64,000 nt of DNA, taken from the NCBI GenBank assembly GCA_964017045.1, contig OZ024808.1, positions 3,683,666 to 3,747,665 on the forward strand, read 5' to 3'. This DNA comes from Omphiscola glabra (Eukaryota > Mollusca > Gastropoda > Lymnaeidae). Within the stretch, counting starts at the first letter, position 1. Each line of letters opens with the position of its first letter. This document shows positions 1-15,300 of this stretch, in pieces. Below the pieces are notes generated by a model that saw nothing but the letters and a program-made list of their open reading frames with translations, did no database searches and was not told the origin of the DNA. A program made the translations under genes and the position numbers.

Positions 1-273
1 AAACCTATTGATTTACATCAATTTATTATACAATGAAAGTCTTACTATTGTGGCAAATCAAACATAGGAACGGATTAGATTAACTTTTGCATATGATTTT
101 ACAATCTTGTTTCCAATGGCTATAGATTATTGGCCTAATGTTGACCTGACATTTCATCATCATAAAGTATTGCTTTGTAGCAAGATAGGTCAAATGTTCT
201 GATTTGTTACAACTCATCTTATCACTATTATAAACTTGATGATCTGAATTGATCAATCAATTTAAGAGGTCAC

Positions 274-350
274 TTCAGTGTTGGAAGTGAAGGCTCCTCT
301 CTTCACCTTCAGGACTGGGACGGATGTGGACTTGTATGTTGTGGGTTGGA
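274..350 (-). CDS. C3: C3-like exon 37 (probable): C345C
   Basis: In the expected frame this reads IQPTTYKSTSVPVLKVKR then GAFTSNTE, resembling the YAYKV...V strand that opens C345C/NTR domains. The acceptor GTGAAG has a weak pyrimidine tract and the donor is GAA|GTGACC. Phases fit exon 36, but identity is low, so this exon is tentative. Later exons lie outside the window. Confidence 0.5.
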
Positions 351-3300
351 CTTCACAGCAATATGTTGTGTGTAGAGTCCTAGAAACTCAGTCCTATGTG
401 ATGAAGGCTCACGGTTTGGTAGGTTAATGTATAGTGCTGGGTGGACTCCTTGGAGTGAGGCCTCAGGCATTATCCTCAAATCCAGCTGCTAAGTCAGGCC
501 TCAGGCATTATCCTCAAATCCAGCTGCTAAGTCAGGCCTCAAGCATTATCCTCAAATCCAGCTGCTAAGTCAGGCCTCAGGCATTATCCTCAAATCCAGC
601 TGCTAAGTCAGGCCTCAGGCATTATCCTCAAATCCAGCTGCTAAGTCAGGCCTCAGGCATTATCCTCAAATCCAGCTGCTAAGTCAGGCCTCAGGCATTA
701 TCCTCAAATCCAGCTGCTAAGTCAGGCCTCAGGCATTATCCTCAAATCCAGCTGCTAAGTCAGGCCTCAGGCATTATCCTCAAATCCAGCTGCTAAGCTG
801 CCGTTGTTTATTGCAATACAGCAAAAATGCCAAATGATCTTCTCACTTGAGGGACTCACATGTCTGAGTGTCCTGTGTTACCTGAATTAGAAAGAATGGT
901 CTACCGGTCCAACACAGCTTAACCACGACAGTGGGATTTATCATTGGCTGACCTATTGATCATGAGGATGATCAAGGCCAATGAAATAAGTTGCGTAAGA
1001 ATGAATAAAACCCTGTAATGTGACTCAAGGCGTAAGGGGAGGGGTGAGCCACTGAGATGCCTCTGTGACACAGTTGAATGGGCTATGTGAGCTGGGCCAA
1101 GGGGTGAGCCACTGAGATGCCTCTGTGACACAGTTCAATGGGCTATGTGAGCTGGGCCAAGGCCTGAGGGTGTCAGGCTGTATACAAGGGTATATAAAAT
1201 TAGATGGTCCAGCCAGTTTTCAGAGAAATAACAATAAAATGATCAAGAAAACTTACTTTGTGAATAAATGTCAACAATTTGTCCCAGCACTCTTTCAAAG
1301 CCAGCTTTCTCCAAGTCTCTGTCCAATGCTTTCACTTCTAGCACTAGATGGACAAAGTATATAGAACATCACTTCTAGCACTAGATGGACAAAGTATATA
1401 GAACATCACTTCTAGCTCTAGATGGACAAAGTATATAGAACATCACTTCTAGCTCTAGATGGACAAAGTATATAGAACATCACTTCTAGCACTAGATGGA
1501 CAAAGTATATAGAACATCACTTCTAGCTCTAGATGGACAAAGTATATAGAACATCACTTCTAGCACTAGATGGACAAAATATATAGAACATCACTTCTAG
1601 CTCTAGATGGACAAAGTATGTAGAACATCACTTCTAGCTCTAGATGGGCAAAAGAATATAGAACATAATCTATTTTGTTGTTGTTATTTTATGGATCAGA
1701 CTGCTGGTACTAATTTAGACTGCTTGAATAATTTTTTAATATCGATGTGGTTTGATCTTAAACTGTTTGCATTTCTTACATTTAACAATTATTGTTTTAG
1801 AAATGGTGAGATATAAACTACTTGTGACAGAGCATCTTTTTACCATAGGTAGCATTACTGCAGGCAAACTTTGTTATGTCCATCCAGCCAAGACCATACC
1901 AGCTTTCTTCACATGAAGCACAGCGACCTGTATATTGAAGAAGTAGGAAATGTTAGGTAACATTACATCATATGAGGTGTTAGTTCTTTGCTGAAATCTT
2001 TAATTTGAATACATTTACAAATGGCATGGATTAACTGGCAAATCAGAAAGGTTAAAAAAAAAGGAAGACTGCTGCCAACTTCTTATGAGATAAAAACAAT
2101 CTACATTGCAGTTTTTATTACAAGATCATTTCATGTAAAGTTAATACATAATAATAAATTCTCAGCGGTTACATGGCATTGGAAGTCGTGGATTTGAATA
2201 AAATTCACATTTGCCATATTGGAACCCACGTATCCACCATCTTATCCGCCATCTTGTCCTTCATCTTAGCCCATCTTGTACAATGGCGGCGGTCGGGGCA
2301 ACAAACCAAAAGACAAGTCGGCTACAAACATTATGATTATACATAAAAGCCGGGAACTCATTTCGACAAATTCATACTCTGTTCCAAATGCGACCTTGCA
2401 CTCGAGATCATAACAGCTATTCTGACCACACAATGATACACTCAGAAATCGAACTGCTATTCTAACCATACGATGATTTACTCAAGAACATTACAGCTTT
2501 TCTGACCACACAATAATTCACAAAACGCTTTGCTGCTGACCAGTTTTGGGGAACAACAAATTCTCAGGGACTTTCCAAAACAATATGTGCAATGCTATCT
2601 AAACAAATTTCCATTTATTTGGATTAATAAAAGCATCTCATCTTATCTTATGATATTCAAGTTTGATGTAATAACTGACTTACTCTCTAAACACTGACAG
2701 ATCTGTCTCTGGTTGTCACAAAAGTTGGCAAGCTGACCACTGTTATTATTACTCTTATAAAAAACTGTGCACCGGTCATCTGGTGGGAAAGAAATGTAGG
2801 CATGGATAAAATTTAATTTCCTTTAAGCAGCAGCACAGGGTCAAACCTAGCACTCATGTATTAGTACCATCTTATTATGAATAGCTTCTAAGTCCTTGAA
2901 TTTTTATTGAGTAAGTACTGCTACAAAATTTTGTTATGTCTCTTGTGCACAGCATGGAAATACAAATGTTTAAATATCTAAACAAAGCGTATCCGGAAAT
3001 TTGATCGAAAGAAATTTTGTCAACGGAAAAATGATTGACGGAAATTTGGTTGAATCTTTTTTTTAGTTTATACGTTAAAATTTTGCATCAAATTTCTTTT
3101 TGAACGCATTATTTTGTTTTACTGTATAGTATAGTGCGTTCAAAAATTTCAGGATATTTAAGACCAATGTAGTATGTAGACTCAATGTTTTTCCTGTGCA
3201 TGACATGTTTGAAGCATACATCTTTAAGATGTGATCAGTTGTTGGTCGCTGTGCAAGATGTCCTGTAAAATGTGACATATTTTACAGTTGGCATAAGATA

Positions 3301-6300
3301 CTTGTCATGGGGTACAAGAAAACTTGTATCGGGGTATTGGCAGTCAAATGTCACGTGCAAGCAATTGGACACTACAAGATCAGGGGCAGGCCATCCAAGA
3401 GCCCAAGCCTTGTCAGTTCTTTCAATGTGGTAAGGAGGTGGTTCCAAGATGCTGCTCACAATGGCCTTATCATATCGAGTCTCACACATGGAACACAATG
3501 AGTTTGTCCCCTGGATATATCTGAAGCTGGCCAATACATAATACTAGAAAGCAAGTTTCATATGGAAGTCACACATGTTGAGAACCCACATTTGGAAACA
3601 AACTTTGGTAACAATATTTTATATTACAACAATTAGAATGAATTAGGCTACACATATGAGGACTGCAGCACTGACCAGGGTTGTAGTAGTCAAAGACTTG
3701 TACTTTAGCCGGCTGAATGTTCTCTGCCATGTGTTCTTGTCTGGCTCTAAGTTTAATGCAAGTGCTCTCTCTGTTGGACACCTGGCATGATCCAAACATG
3801 AATATTTAAGAAGCAGTTTGGCTACGTTTGAACAATTTCTCTTGCGTTATTCCAAATAAAGAAATAAAGGTTATCTTGTACAGATGGGCAATGTGTCAGG
3901 GCAATGACAGAGAAATGTCTCAGGCATGTGTCTGGGCAATGTCTCAGGGCAATGTGTTGGGCAATGTCTCAGGAAAATTTCCCAGGGCAATGTGTCAGAT
4001 CAATGTCTCAGGGCAATGTGTCTGGGCAATGCCTCAGGAAAACTTCTCAGGGCAATGTGTCAGAGAAATGTCTCAGGGCAATGTGTCTGGGCAATGTCTC
4101 AGGGCAATGTGTTTGGGCAATGTCTCAGGAAAATGTCTCAGAGCGATGTTTTGGGCAATGTCTCAGGAAAATGTCTCAGGAAAATGTCTCAGGGTAATTT
4201 GTCAGGGCAATGTGTCCTGGGCGATGTCCCGGTGCAATGTGTTGGACAATGTCTCAGGAAAATGTCTCAGGGCAATGTGTCAGGGCGATGTCTCAGGAAA
4301 ATGTCTCAGGGCAATGTGTCAGAGAAATGTCTCAGGGCAATGTGTCTGGGCAATGTGTTGGGCAATGTCTCAGGGCAATGTGTCAGGGCAATGTCTCAAG
4401 GCAATGTCTCAGGGCAATGTATTGGGCAATGTCTCAGGAAAATGTCTCAGGGCAATGTGTTGGGAATGTGTCAGAGAAATGTCTCAGGGCAATTTGTCTG
4501 GACAATGTCTCAGGAAAATGTCTCAGGGCAATGTGTTGGGAAATGTCTCTGGAAAATGTTTCAGGAAAATGTCTCAGTGCAATGTGTCAGGGCAATGTCT
4601 CAAGGCAATGTGTTGGCCACTGTCTCATGAAAATGTCTCAGGGCAATGTGTCAGGGCAATGTCTCAAGGCAATGTGTTGGGCACTGTCTCAGGAAAATGT
4701 CTCAGGGCAATGTCTCTGGGCAATTTCTCATGGTAATGTCTCAGGGAAATGTTTCAGGCTTATAGATGAAAGTACAAGTGGTTGTTAAACTTAATTAATC
4801 CCACAGTTTATCAAAAGCACTACTGATTTCTTCATTTTGATCAAGTTTACAAATATAATTTCACGAGCTTTCTATCATTCAATCATACAAAGAAAGAACA
4901 CCATGAACAAAATAACCAGGCATTGTCAATGTTAGTAGTGTGGAGGAAGCCAGGACTAGCAACCAAAGTGCTTTATCACAGACATACCCCTTTATAACTT
5001 GTAATTAGAGTGCTTTATCACATCTTTACCCCTTTATAACTAGAGTGCTTTATTGCAGCCCTACCCCTTTACAACTAGAGGAGGAAGAAGAAGAGGAAGA
5101 AAGAGGAAAAGATGGGAAGATAACATCAAAGAATGGACGGGATTACAACTAGGCGATGCTATGCATAGGGCAAGAGACCGAGAGGAATGGAGAAGAATAG
5201 TTTTTATGTCATCTGTGGCGCCCCAACGGTCAAAAGACTACGGGACATGATGATGATGATGACCCCTTTATAACTAGTGACAAGAGTGCTTTATTGCAGC
5301 CCTACCTATTTATAACCAATGTATCAGTAAAATAACATTTCCCAGGGGAGATTTAAAAGCCTTAAACTAATTCCCTTGATTCACACTCCTGACAACATCA
5401 GCTCACCTCATCTAAATATAGCACAACAGATCTCTGGGATTTCTCATAGTGGTCAATTTTACCTCGTAACTTCAGCTGCATGTATACAAACTTTGTGATT
5501 AGCATAAATGACATGGTACTTATACAAATGTAGATGACTTAACTTTAACATGGTTTTTAGCAGTAATATTGTTTTACATTAACTTATCAACAGAATACCA
5601 AAAACAAACATTATCAATCGATACTATAACAACATAAAATAAGAATAAAAGTTTTCAATCAAAATAGATCTATCAGTGGTTACTTACAGCCTCCAGGTCA
5701 TCATCCACAGGTATATATCCAGTAAACAATCCAACATCCAGCACTGACATACCAGTGGTTCTGTTACCTAGGAATCTGACATGGAAACAATCACAGCATG
5801 ATGAAAAAATTCACAACATGACTTCTATAACACTGCATGGTTGTCCTTGAGGGTCCATGGAAAGAGGACATACACAGAATGACAATGTACAATGTACCAA
5901 AGACAGGGGACATACACAGAATGACAATGTACAATGTACCAAAGACAGGGGACATACACAGAATGACAATGTACCAAAAACAGGGGACATACACAGAATG
6001 ACAATGTACCAAAAACAGGGGACATACACAGAATGACAATGTACCATAGAAAGAGGACATACACAGAATGACAATGTACCATAGACAGGGGACATACACA
6101 GAATGACAATGTACCATAGACAGGGCACATACACAGAATGACAATGTACCATAGACAGGGGACATACACAGAATGACAATGTACCATAGACAAGGGACAT
6201 ACACAGTATGAAAATCTACAATGCTGACCTGACACAAACCTCCACACAGATGACTGATGCACTGTAAGGCCTGATGGAACGTCTTGGCCGACCAATCCTT

Positions 6301-9300
6301 GAGCCAAAGTGCAGAGATGGTTGTGTTACTCTGCCACAAGAGAAAGAAATAGGGTAGAAAATGTAGGATGTGATCTCGCAGATATATGACAAGTAAAGAC
6401 AGACGCAGACACATAAGGAGACAGATGCAGACACATAAGGAGACAGACACAGACACATAAGGAGAGGTAAAACTTGCTGGGATGCTCAGTGCACACTTGT
6501 CAATTGTTTTACTATAGATTATGCCTCAACAAACTGATAAATCAGAATGCACAACACATCTGCTTTTTTTGCACCTAAATTGCAGTTCATCTGAGGTTAC
6601 CAATACATATCTAGCAACTCTTCCCTATGACAGAGAAAGGCAAATCCACCCCCTCCCCCTACCCCACCCCACCGGGAATAAAAAAAATAGTCCCATGCTT
6701 TATCAGCTACTGTACAAATGGTTGCGAGGATGTACAGTGAACCCCCCCCCTCCCATCCGCTACTGTACAAATGGTTGCGAGGATGTACAGTGAAACCCCC
6801 CCCCCCCTCCCATCCGCTACTGTACAAATGGTTGCGAGGATGTACAGTGAAACCCCCCCCCCTCCCATCCGCTACTGTGCAAATGGTTGCATTGCCACTG
6901 TGCAAATGGTTGCATGCTACTGTACAAATGGTTGGAATGCTACTGTACAAATGGTTGCAGCCCTACTGTGCAAATGGTCGCAATGCTACTGTACAAATGG
7001 TTGCAATGCTACTGTACAAATGGTTGCTAAAAAGTTCAGTGAAACTTTCCTACAAATGTATTTCTTGATGCAGGTGTCCAAACTGTCTTTGATTTTGACC
7101 TATTGAGTCCACCGTCTGAACTTTTGTTATTTTATGTGTTGAAAGTTTAGTCCTAAATACAAATATTTTATTGTGTTTGTTTTGCTGAGAGTGATTGGTA
7201 CAAACAATAAACCCACATATACACCATGTCCTTTCTACAACAGATCTAAACATTGCTTGATCACAAGTTATTATTGGGCTCATTCAGTTGACTCTGGTTC
7301 GAGTGGACTCGCAATCAGTGAAATGAAATCAGTTTTATTTTCTCATTTTGTTAAGATTTTTCAATTAATGTAGTAAATTTTGCCATCACCCTAATTATAT
7401 CTTGTGTATAAGCTAATCTTAAGGAAAAGATTAGCTTCAGCACTCTGCTACATAACATTTCTCAGTTCTTCCACAGGCACTTTGCCTTGACATTTGTTTG
7501 ATGACATCGGACAATGGGAATGTACTTTTGGTATTAATCTGAAGAGTAGTTTTTAAAGTTATCTAATACTAGAACACATGGATCATGACAACACATTAAT
7601 TTAAATTAAAGTTTAACTTAAAGCTGGAAAATATTTTTTATTGCCTATTCCAACTAGACACAAAAAGAAGCACTTTACAATACAAGACTGCAGAGAAACT
7701 CATTTAGTAATGGAGGGTTTGGCATCTCAGAACATTGGTAATTATACATAGTGCAGTTATAAAACAAAGACAGTTAACCTGGAATGGTTCTCAAATTCAT
7801 CTCGGCTATCTCCTTTCTCTTGCTTCTTCCACAGAGTTTGTATCCTAGGCATGATGGGAGGGAAAGTGAAATTCTCGTAGTCATCGTCCTCCTCTTCATC
7901 AGACTCGTCCTCACAATCCATAGAACATGGCTCGCATTTGGACCTATTTTAATATATCAAGAGTTGATAACAAAAATATCTCAACATTTGTGTCCAAGTA
8001 AAATGGTCTCTTTAATGGTGATTATCTTTTTTTGTTGTTCCCCCCCCCCCCCCTTGATTTGGAAATAAGTAAAGGATTATATTTTTGTACAATCAATTAT
8101 TATTTTTAAAACATAATTTTAACTGTTTATTTTTAGCATGGTTTTAAATCCCCAAATAGTTGTACAACTTAAATAATTACAGTTCTATCATTTGGTTACA
8201 CAAAGAAGTGTAGTGATGAACTTGATGTTGAGCATCAACATTTCAAGCAGAAGACATCAATATTTAAATTGTTCTTTAAATCTCTTTACTTCTGTCATAT
8301 AAGTATACTGAGAATTTGTTTTTTTAGATACAGTCAAGTCACAGAGCTTATCTTTGCTTATACAGCATGCGTGGAAACTGACCGTATTGAAATTCATGGA
8401 TTTTGTCAACTGTGTTTGGCCCCAACTGCCACGTGACCAAAGAAGAAGAAGTGAAAACCATTATATGTTGTGGGCAGCTGTTAGTAGTTAAGGGATATGA
8501 GTCTCTCCATGGAGGAGAAAAAATTCACAGTGTAGCAATATTTTGTTAATACATCAGAGAACTTAACGGTGACAGTATTTGGAAAAATTTACAAGAACAA
8601 TATCTAGATTTTAAAAAAAAACAAACAAAAAACACAAAGTGACAACAAGTGACAACAACAAGTGACAACAACAAGTGACAATGACATATGCTGATTTTCG
8701 GTCTGAAAGATGTTCATTATACATTTTGTAGAGGCCAACGGCTGGAGACACAAACGTGATTCTCATTATAGAAAAATTTCCTGGTCGACCAGACTTCCTC
8801 TTCCATTGACGCAATGTACTTTCAAATGTCAAAATTTCTTAACAATAAACAGCCTAACTGTGTTACTTGTTGCCGTCTTGTTAAATCTCTCTTTGAATTG
8901 CTCTGCCAACTTTTTTCAAACAAGGTCCCTAATCACAATCACTTAATCCCCATATATACAAGTGAAAAATAAGGCTTAACTATGAAATTTTTTCCTCTGT
9001 AGAGAGACCCATTTCCAACAACTACTTAACACAACTTCCTTGCCACCTCAGGAGACACATGGTTGCTGGACCTATGCACCATTGACACATATGTATGTAC
9101 GCATTCAAGATGCATGAGTTTCTATACTGTTACTTTTGGGTATACTGTAACATTTTGCTGTGACATGTGTTTACTCACTTTCTGCTGTCCCAAAAAAAGC
9201 TCTGGAGAAGTGTGTTGTGTTGGTGGGTAATGACCTTGACATCATACTGGCAATCATTCTGGTCCTCTGGCACATTAAACCTGACCTCAACTTGCATCAT

Positions 9301-12300
9301 GCCAACCCCGGTGCCCTCAGCCTCAAAATGAAGTTTGCCACCTGTGGGGACCTGGAATAGATTAAGGACAGTTCCATGTCAGTGCCTGACAGGGATGTTT
9401 GAAGAAACTTTCTGCCTTAAACATAAATGTATTCTCAGCAAACTACAAAATAATTTGGTCATAGCGAGACTTCCAGAATAACAAATGGTACATTCCTTTT
9501 TGGACTCAAAAATTATTTTAAGTGTAGATTTTAAAATAGCTCTATAACTTTGCATCTATATAATAAAGAGTTTTATAAATGATTTAGTTTGATATACCTA
9601 TCACAGATTGACTTCAGAATATTTGGCCAGCTGTAATGGAGAGCATTATTGATTGGATAAATTAACATGAGAGGCTCACCTTTGATACAGATTTTACAAC
9701 CATGGCATCTTCTGGTGTCAGAGAGATGGATTTTTTAAACTGCTCATCGACCTCCGACCTGATGTGGCAGGTCATATCCAATATGGCTGAATAAGATTTG
9801 ATGCTGTATTCTGAGAGGGCTTGCAGGCCTATCACTGTATCCTGAATCATACATAAAAAAAAAGGAACCTTTGTTTTCTTGTAAATTTCAGAGTAAACAA
9901 ACAAACCTTTTTTCTTTCAAAACCAAACCTAACTTTATCACAACATTCCATGGGAAATAAGAACTTAATTTAGTAAGTCTATAACAGTAAGTCTATCTAT
10001 GAGAGAATGTATTAATAAAGCATTATAAGACATTAGTATGTCTATGAGAGAAAGGCTGTCTATGAGAGAGTGTAGTATACAGCATTATAAGAAATTAGTC
10101 CTATTGCAATTGAACAAATGGCAAACACGTATATCTATGTTATTTTTCTGTTTAAATAAGAAAAAGGTCACATTTTGTATATGTATGAAAGAAAACGTAT
10201 CACCTAGTTGGCCACAGACAACATTAATCTTCTTTCAACCTTTAAGTAAATGACAGGGCTAAGTCATATAATGAAGTGGCAGTGTTTATCAAACTCAGCA
10301 CACACCAGATCATTAGTTCAAATCTGACCAGAATAAAATTACTCATGTAAGGGAATATAGGCTACCATAACTGTGAGCCTATTGTTGTATTGTAAGGGAA
10401 TATAGGCTACCAAAACTGTGAGCCTAATTTTGTATTATAAGGGAATATAGGCTACCATAACTGTGAGCATAATTTTGTATTATAAGGGAATATAGGCTAC
10501 CATAACTGTGAGCCTAATTTTGTATTGTAAGGGAATATAGGCTACCATAACTGTGAGCCTAATGTTGTATTGTAAGGGAATGTAGGCTACCATAACTGTG
10601 AGCCTAATGTTGTATTGTAAGGGAATATAGGCTACCATAACTGTGAGCCTAATTTTGTATTGTAAGGGAATGTAGGCTATGATAACTGTGAGCATAATTT
10701 TTTAACTAGAAATTTTAATATTATACAGCTATGTAGGCTTGACAATGAAGAAAAGCAGGGGAACCCTAACTTAAAGATTTTAGAATATCTGCCAGACATG
10801 AGCTAAAAATGTTAGAATATCTGCCAGACATGACCTAAAGATGTTAGAATATCTGCCAGACATGACGTAAAAATGTTAGAATATCTGCCAGACATGACCT
10901 AAAGATGTTAGAATATCTGCCAGACATGACGTAAAGATGTCGGAATATCTGCCAGACATGAGCTAAAGATGTTAGAATATCTGCCAGACATGACCTAAAG
11001 ATGTTAGAATATCTGCCAGACATGACCTAAAGATGTTAGAATATCTGCCAGACATGACCTAAAGATCTCAGAAAATCTGCCAGACATGACCTAAAGATGT
11101 CAGAATATCTGCCAGACATGACTTAAAGATGTCAGAATATCTGCCAGACATGACCTAAAGATGTTAGAATATCTGCCAGACATGACTTAAAGATGTCAGA
11201 ATATCTGCCAGACATGACCTAAAGATGTCAGAATATCTGCCAGACATGACCTAAAGATGTTAGAATATCTGCCAGATATTAACACCGTACAGTGACACCG
11301 CACATTGACACCATACTTGGTATATGTTACTCAAGACTTTCCCCAACCTGTGTGGAGATAAAGGCCCCCTGCGAGTTCCTCTGAGACAGCAGCCAGCCCA
11401 CAATGCTTGTGCTTGTCGATATGTCACCTCTGGACAGGAAGGTCAGCAGGGCATATGATGTCACCTCCACTGCCAGGGCTCCGGGCTTCTTGGCATACCA
11501 AAATGGTTTCTCATGTGTGCTGAAGTCTGTGTCTGAGCCAGGACTCCAGTAGGTGAACCCTGGGATGAGCATTCAAATATTATTTTCTACAGGTCATTTA
11601 TAAAGAATATAAAATTAAATGCTGTGTAATATCTATTAATAGCTGATATTAAAATTGACAAAATAGTGTATAAATATGGTCAGTGACACATACCAGGGAC
11701 ACTTATTCGTGTCTAAATCTGGTCAGTGACACATGCGACACTTATTCGTGTTTAATTCTGGTCAGTGACACATACCACAACACTTATTCGTGTTTAAATC
11801 TGGTCAGTGACACATACCAGGGACACTTATTCGTGTTTAAATCTGGTCAGTGACACATACCAGGGACACTTATTCGTGTTTAAATCTGGTCAGTGACACA
11901 TGCCGGGGAAGCTTAGTGCATAAATCTGGTCAGTGACACATACGACACTTATTCGTGTTTAAATCTGGTCAGTGACACATACCAGGGACACTTATTCGTG
12001 TTTAAATCTGGTCAGTGACACATGCCGGGGAAGCTTAGTGCATAAATCTGGTCAGTGACACATACGACACTTATTCGTGTTTAAATCTGGTCAGTGACAC
12101 ATACGACACTTATTCGTGTTTATATCTGGTCAGTGACACATGCCGGGGAAGCTTAGTGCATAAATCTGGTCAGTGACACATACGACACTTATTCGTGTTT
12201 AAATCTGGTCTGGGAACTGAATGTTTAGTTTCCGAATCTTTGGAAAGTGTGAAGAAAAATCTTAACAGAAACACAAATAAAGCTATGAGTACCTTCAGGT

Positions 12301-15300
12301 GAAGATTTGGCTAGGGACTGTAGACGTTTGACCACCCCATCACTTGCAGCTGACCCGGCCAATGTCAGGGCATAGGCGCTGATGGCCAGGGCCAGAGGTC
12401 GGTCAGTCTGGGCAACCATGTTTTCAATGTACTGCTGACTTTTATCCACAACATCTTTGTGTTCCTGGCAGTGAGCAAGAGAACATTAGTAGGAGTATGG
12501 AAACGCTATATTTGGAAGATCAAAGAAACAAATTCTCTATTGACTTCTAACAGGCTCGGCATTTTTCTAATACTATTTATTTCAACCAATTTGAAAAACA
12601 ATGATTTTCTTTCATTAAAAAACCCACACGTTTATCTCACATTTGTTAGTGCGATTTGCTAAATTAAAAATTTATGGATTAGTAGTTTTAAGTTGTGAGT
12701 TACCTCCCCTGGACAGTCACACTCAAAAAGGGCAATGAGTATAAAAGCTGCATGAGATACATCACTGTTGATTCCACCCTGAAATGTAAAGTTGAATGTC
12801 AAGTGCATATAGACTTGTGATGATATTATTATATGATACATGAGTTACATAATATATAATAAGTAATACAATTGTAATGCATGATATTACTATTACACGT
12901 GTGATGTTGCCATCATGTTGGTTTATACACTTATGTTTTGGCTATACACTAGTAATGGTAATGGAATATATAGTAATTTGATAGTAGACATGTTAGGTGC
13001 AGTGCAATCAAGGTGTCACATCCTCACCAACATTTCCCTATGAGTGACCCAGACGTCCTCCTTGAAACTGCCGTCCGTGTTCTGTCTCTGTGCTATCCAG
13101 TCAAAAGAGACGCACGTCTGGTTGTGGTCTACAGTCACATAGTGTTCAGCCTGGCACAAGGTCTTCATGGCAAAACTCGTCAACCTGGGGACATAGGACA
13201 TGATACTGTCAGACAAAGGCCGTCAACCTGGGGACATAGGACATGATACTGTCAGACAAAGGCCGTCAACCTGGGGACATAGGACATGATACTGTCAGAC
13301 AAAGGCCGTCAACCTGGGGACATAGGACATGATACTGTCAGACAAAGCTCGTCAACCTGGGGACATAGGACATGTGGTCAGACAAAGGCCGTCAACCTAT
13401 AAAAAAAGGACATGATACTGTCAAACAAAGCTCGCCAACCTAAGAACAAAGTACATGAAAAAAGTGTGCGGTTGAGACATTGGTTTGGGGGTGGGTGTGG
13501 TGGTAAGAGCGATCACTAATTTGGATTCTTATAAAGTGGTTACTTGAGTGCATGTTTTGTCAAGTAATTAGTAACTTTAGTGGATGGGAAGATCACGCAT
13601 TGGGGGCTATAGTGAGTAGACACTGTGCCTCAATTTCGTTAAAAAAAATGAATTAAGAAGTTTTAAGGAGTTGTGTGATTGCACACGGCATGAGGAGTGG
13701 CAGTATACAGAACGGTGCACATCGGTGTAAGTCTGAGGGCGATGCTTCTACTGAAACTACACATTGTGCGTGAAATGTCTCAAATGGTGCAAAACTTGCA
13801 CGACGCCGAGATACGCTTTGGTACATAACAAAGTGAGTCCTTGTCTGTTGTTGCATCGACTGTTGTAATCTACTTAAAAGCTCAAAACGTTAAATCTTAG
13901 TGTTAGGCTTTTAACAAATACACGACGAAGTTCGTTAAAAAAAAGCGACACAAAGGTCGTGCCAATTTCAGTTTGTTGTTAAGTTTTTTATACACTGTTA
14001 ACATATTTAAATCTACGATTTTTACAAATGATATCCGACTGTAACAAATAATTTAGTCTTGTTGGAGAATGAGCTCATCACATCAATAAAAGTTGGCGAA
14101 TCAGAGATCCCGTTTTCCTCCACTGTCAAAGACCTTCGTTTTTATATTGGTAGTAAACTCAGTATGAGTCCACATATCAGTTCTGTAGTCAGGGCATGCT
14201 TCTGTCATTTTCGCGCCCTGGGTCAGCTGCGTCCTCAACTCAATAAGAGAACAGCAAATGCTGTAGCGGTAACTCTAATCCAGTCAAGATTAGATTACTG
14301 TAACAGTTGTTTGTGGGGTTTACCTCAGAACCAAATTCAGAGACCCCAGAAGGTACACAATTCTGCAGCACGCATTGTATCGATAAAGAAATCTGACCAC
14401 ATCACCCCAGTTCTACGAGATCTCCATTGGGTTCCTGTGAGTGAGTGCATTAACCACAAAATTCTGTCCTTGGCGTACGGCTGCATAGAAGGCTCTGCAC
14501 CGGAATATCTGAAAGAACTGCTTTATAAACATGTAACCTTAAAGAACCTGCAGTCTTCACTTCTACTCAGTCCTTACTGAAAATTCCCAGTGTGGATGAA
14601 CACAGAAAAAAGTCGTACGGAGTGCGCTCTTTTGAAGCGATAGCGCCAACGTTATGGAATAGTCTTTGGCTCAATCTTTGAGGAGTACTGAAAAGGATAG
14701 AAAACATTTATGAAACATTTAAAGACTTTTTTGTTTAATAGATTTGAGGAAACCAGGGCGCAGTGAGCATGCTAAATTAGCTTGGATACCAGCGCTATAG
14801 AAGTATCAAATCAATCCAGCAATCATCATTTAGGTGTGTCAATCACATGGCATTCATTGTAGCCGCAAACTGACTCGTGAGCAACACGTTTGATTCAGTT
14901 CAACAAACTTACGCCATCATAAGAAACAATCTGGTATATCTTGACAACATTGTATACAGCATGACCACAGCTCGGGACACACACCATAGGCTTTGTCATT
15001 AAATGGCGTAAATCTATTAACAGATTATCCGAGCATTCAGTTTGGTCAATTCATTAAATGGCGGAAAGATATCAATAAAACATCCGGGTAATCCGTTTGG
15101 CCGATATCTTAACAGCTGTTCGGTACTTGTACATTAATGTTAGTCAGCGTAGTGGGTCTTAACATCGTAGTGCGATGTGACATTTCCGGTCTTAAGATAT
15201 GATAAAACCAAGTCTATTTTTTTTTATAGATTTGAGATTGGGGTCGAGGATCAGAGATGGGTTAATAAGGCAAAGGACACGATACTTGTGATAGCGTGAT

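Noticed and set aside
459..797. CRISPR-like direct repeats
   Set aside because: Units are contiguous with no unique spacers, and the genome is eukaryotic; the same applies to all arrays here.
2266..2469. 67-codon minus-strand frame between exons 35 and 36
   Set aside because: Does not match C345C and exons 35-36 join without it.
3460..3520. Candidate C3 exon encoding YIQGTNSLCSMCETRYDKA
   Set aside because: It looked like the Cys-rich anchor, but exon 2684-2779 matches the anchor far better and joins exon 34 in phase, so this one is not needed.
3828..4736. 302-codon plus-strand open frame rich in GNVSGQCLRAM-type repeats
   Set aside because: It is the translation of a 13-bp tandem array that is open in all three plus frames; no splice or start context.
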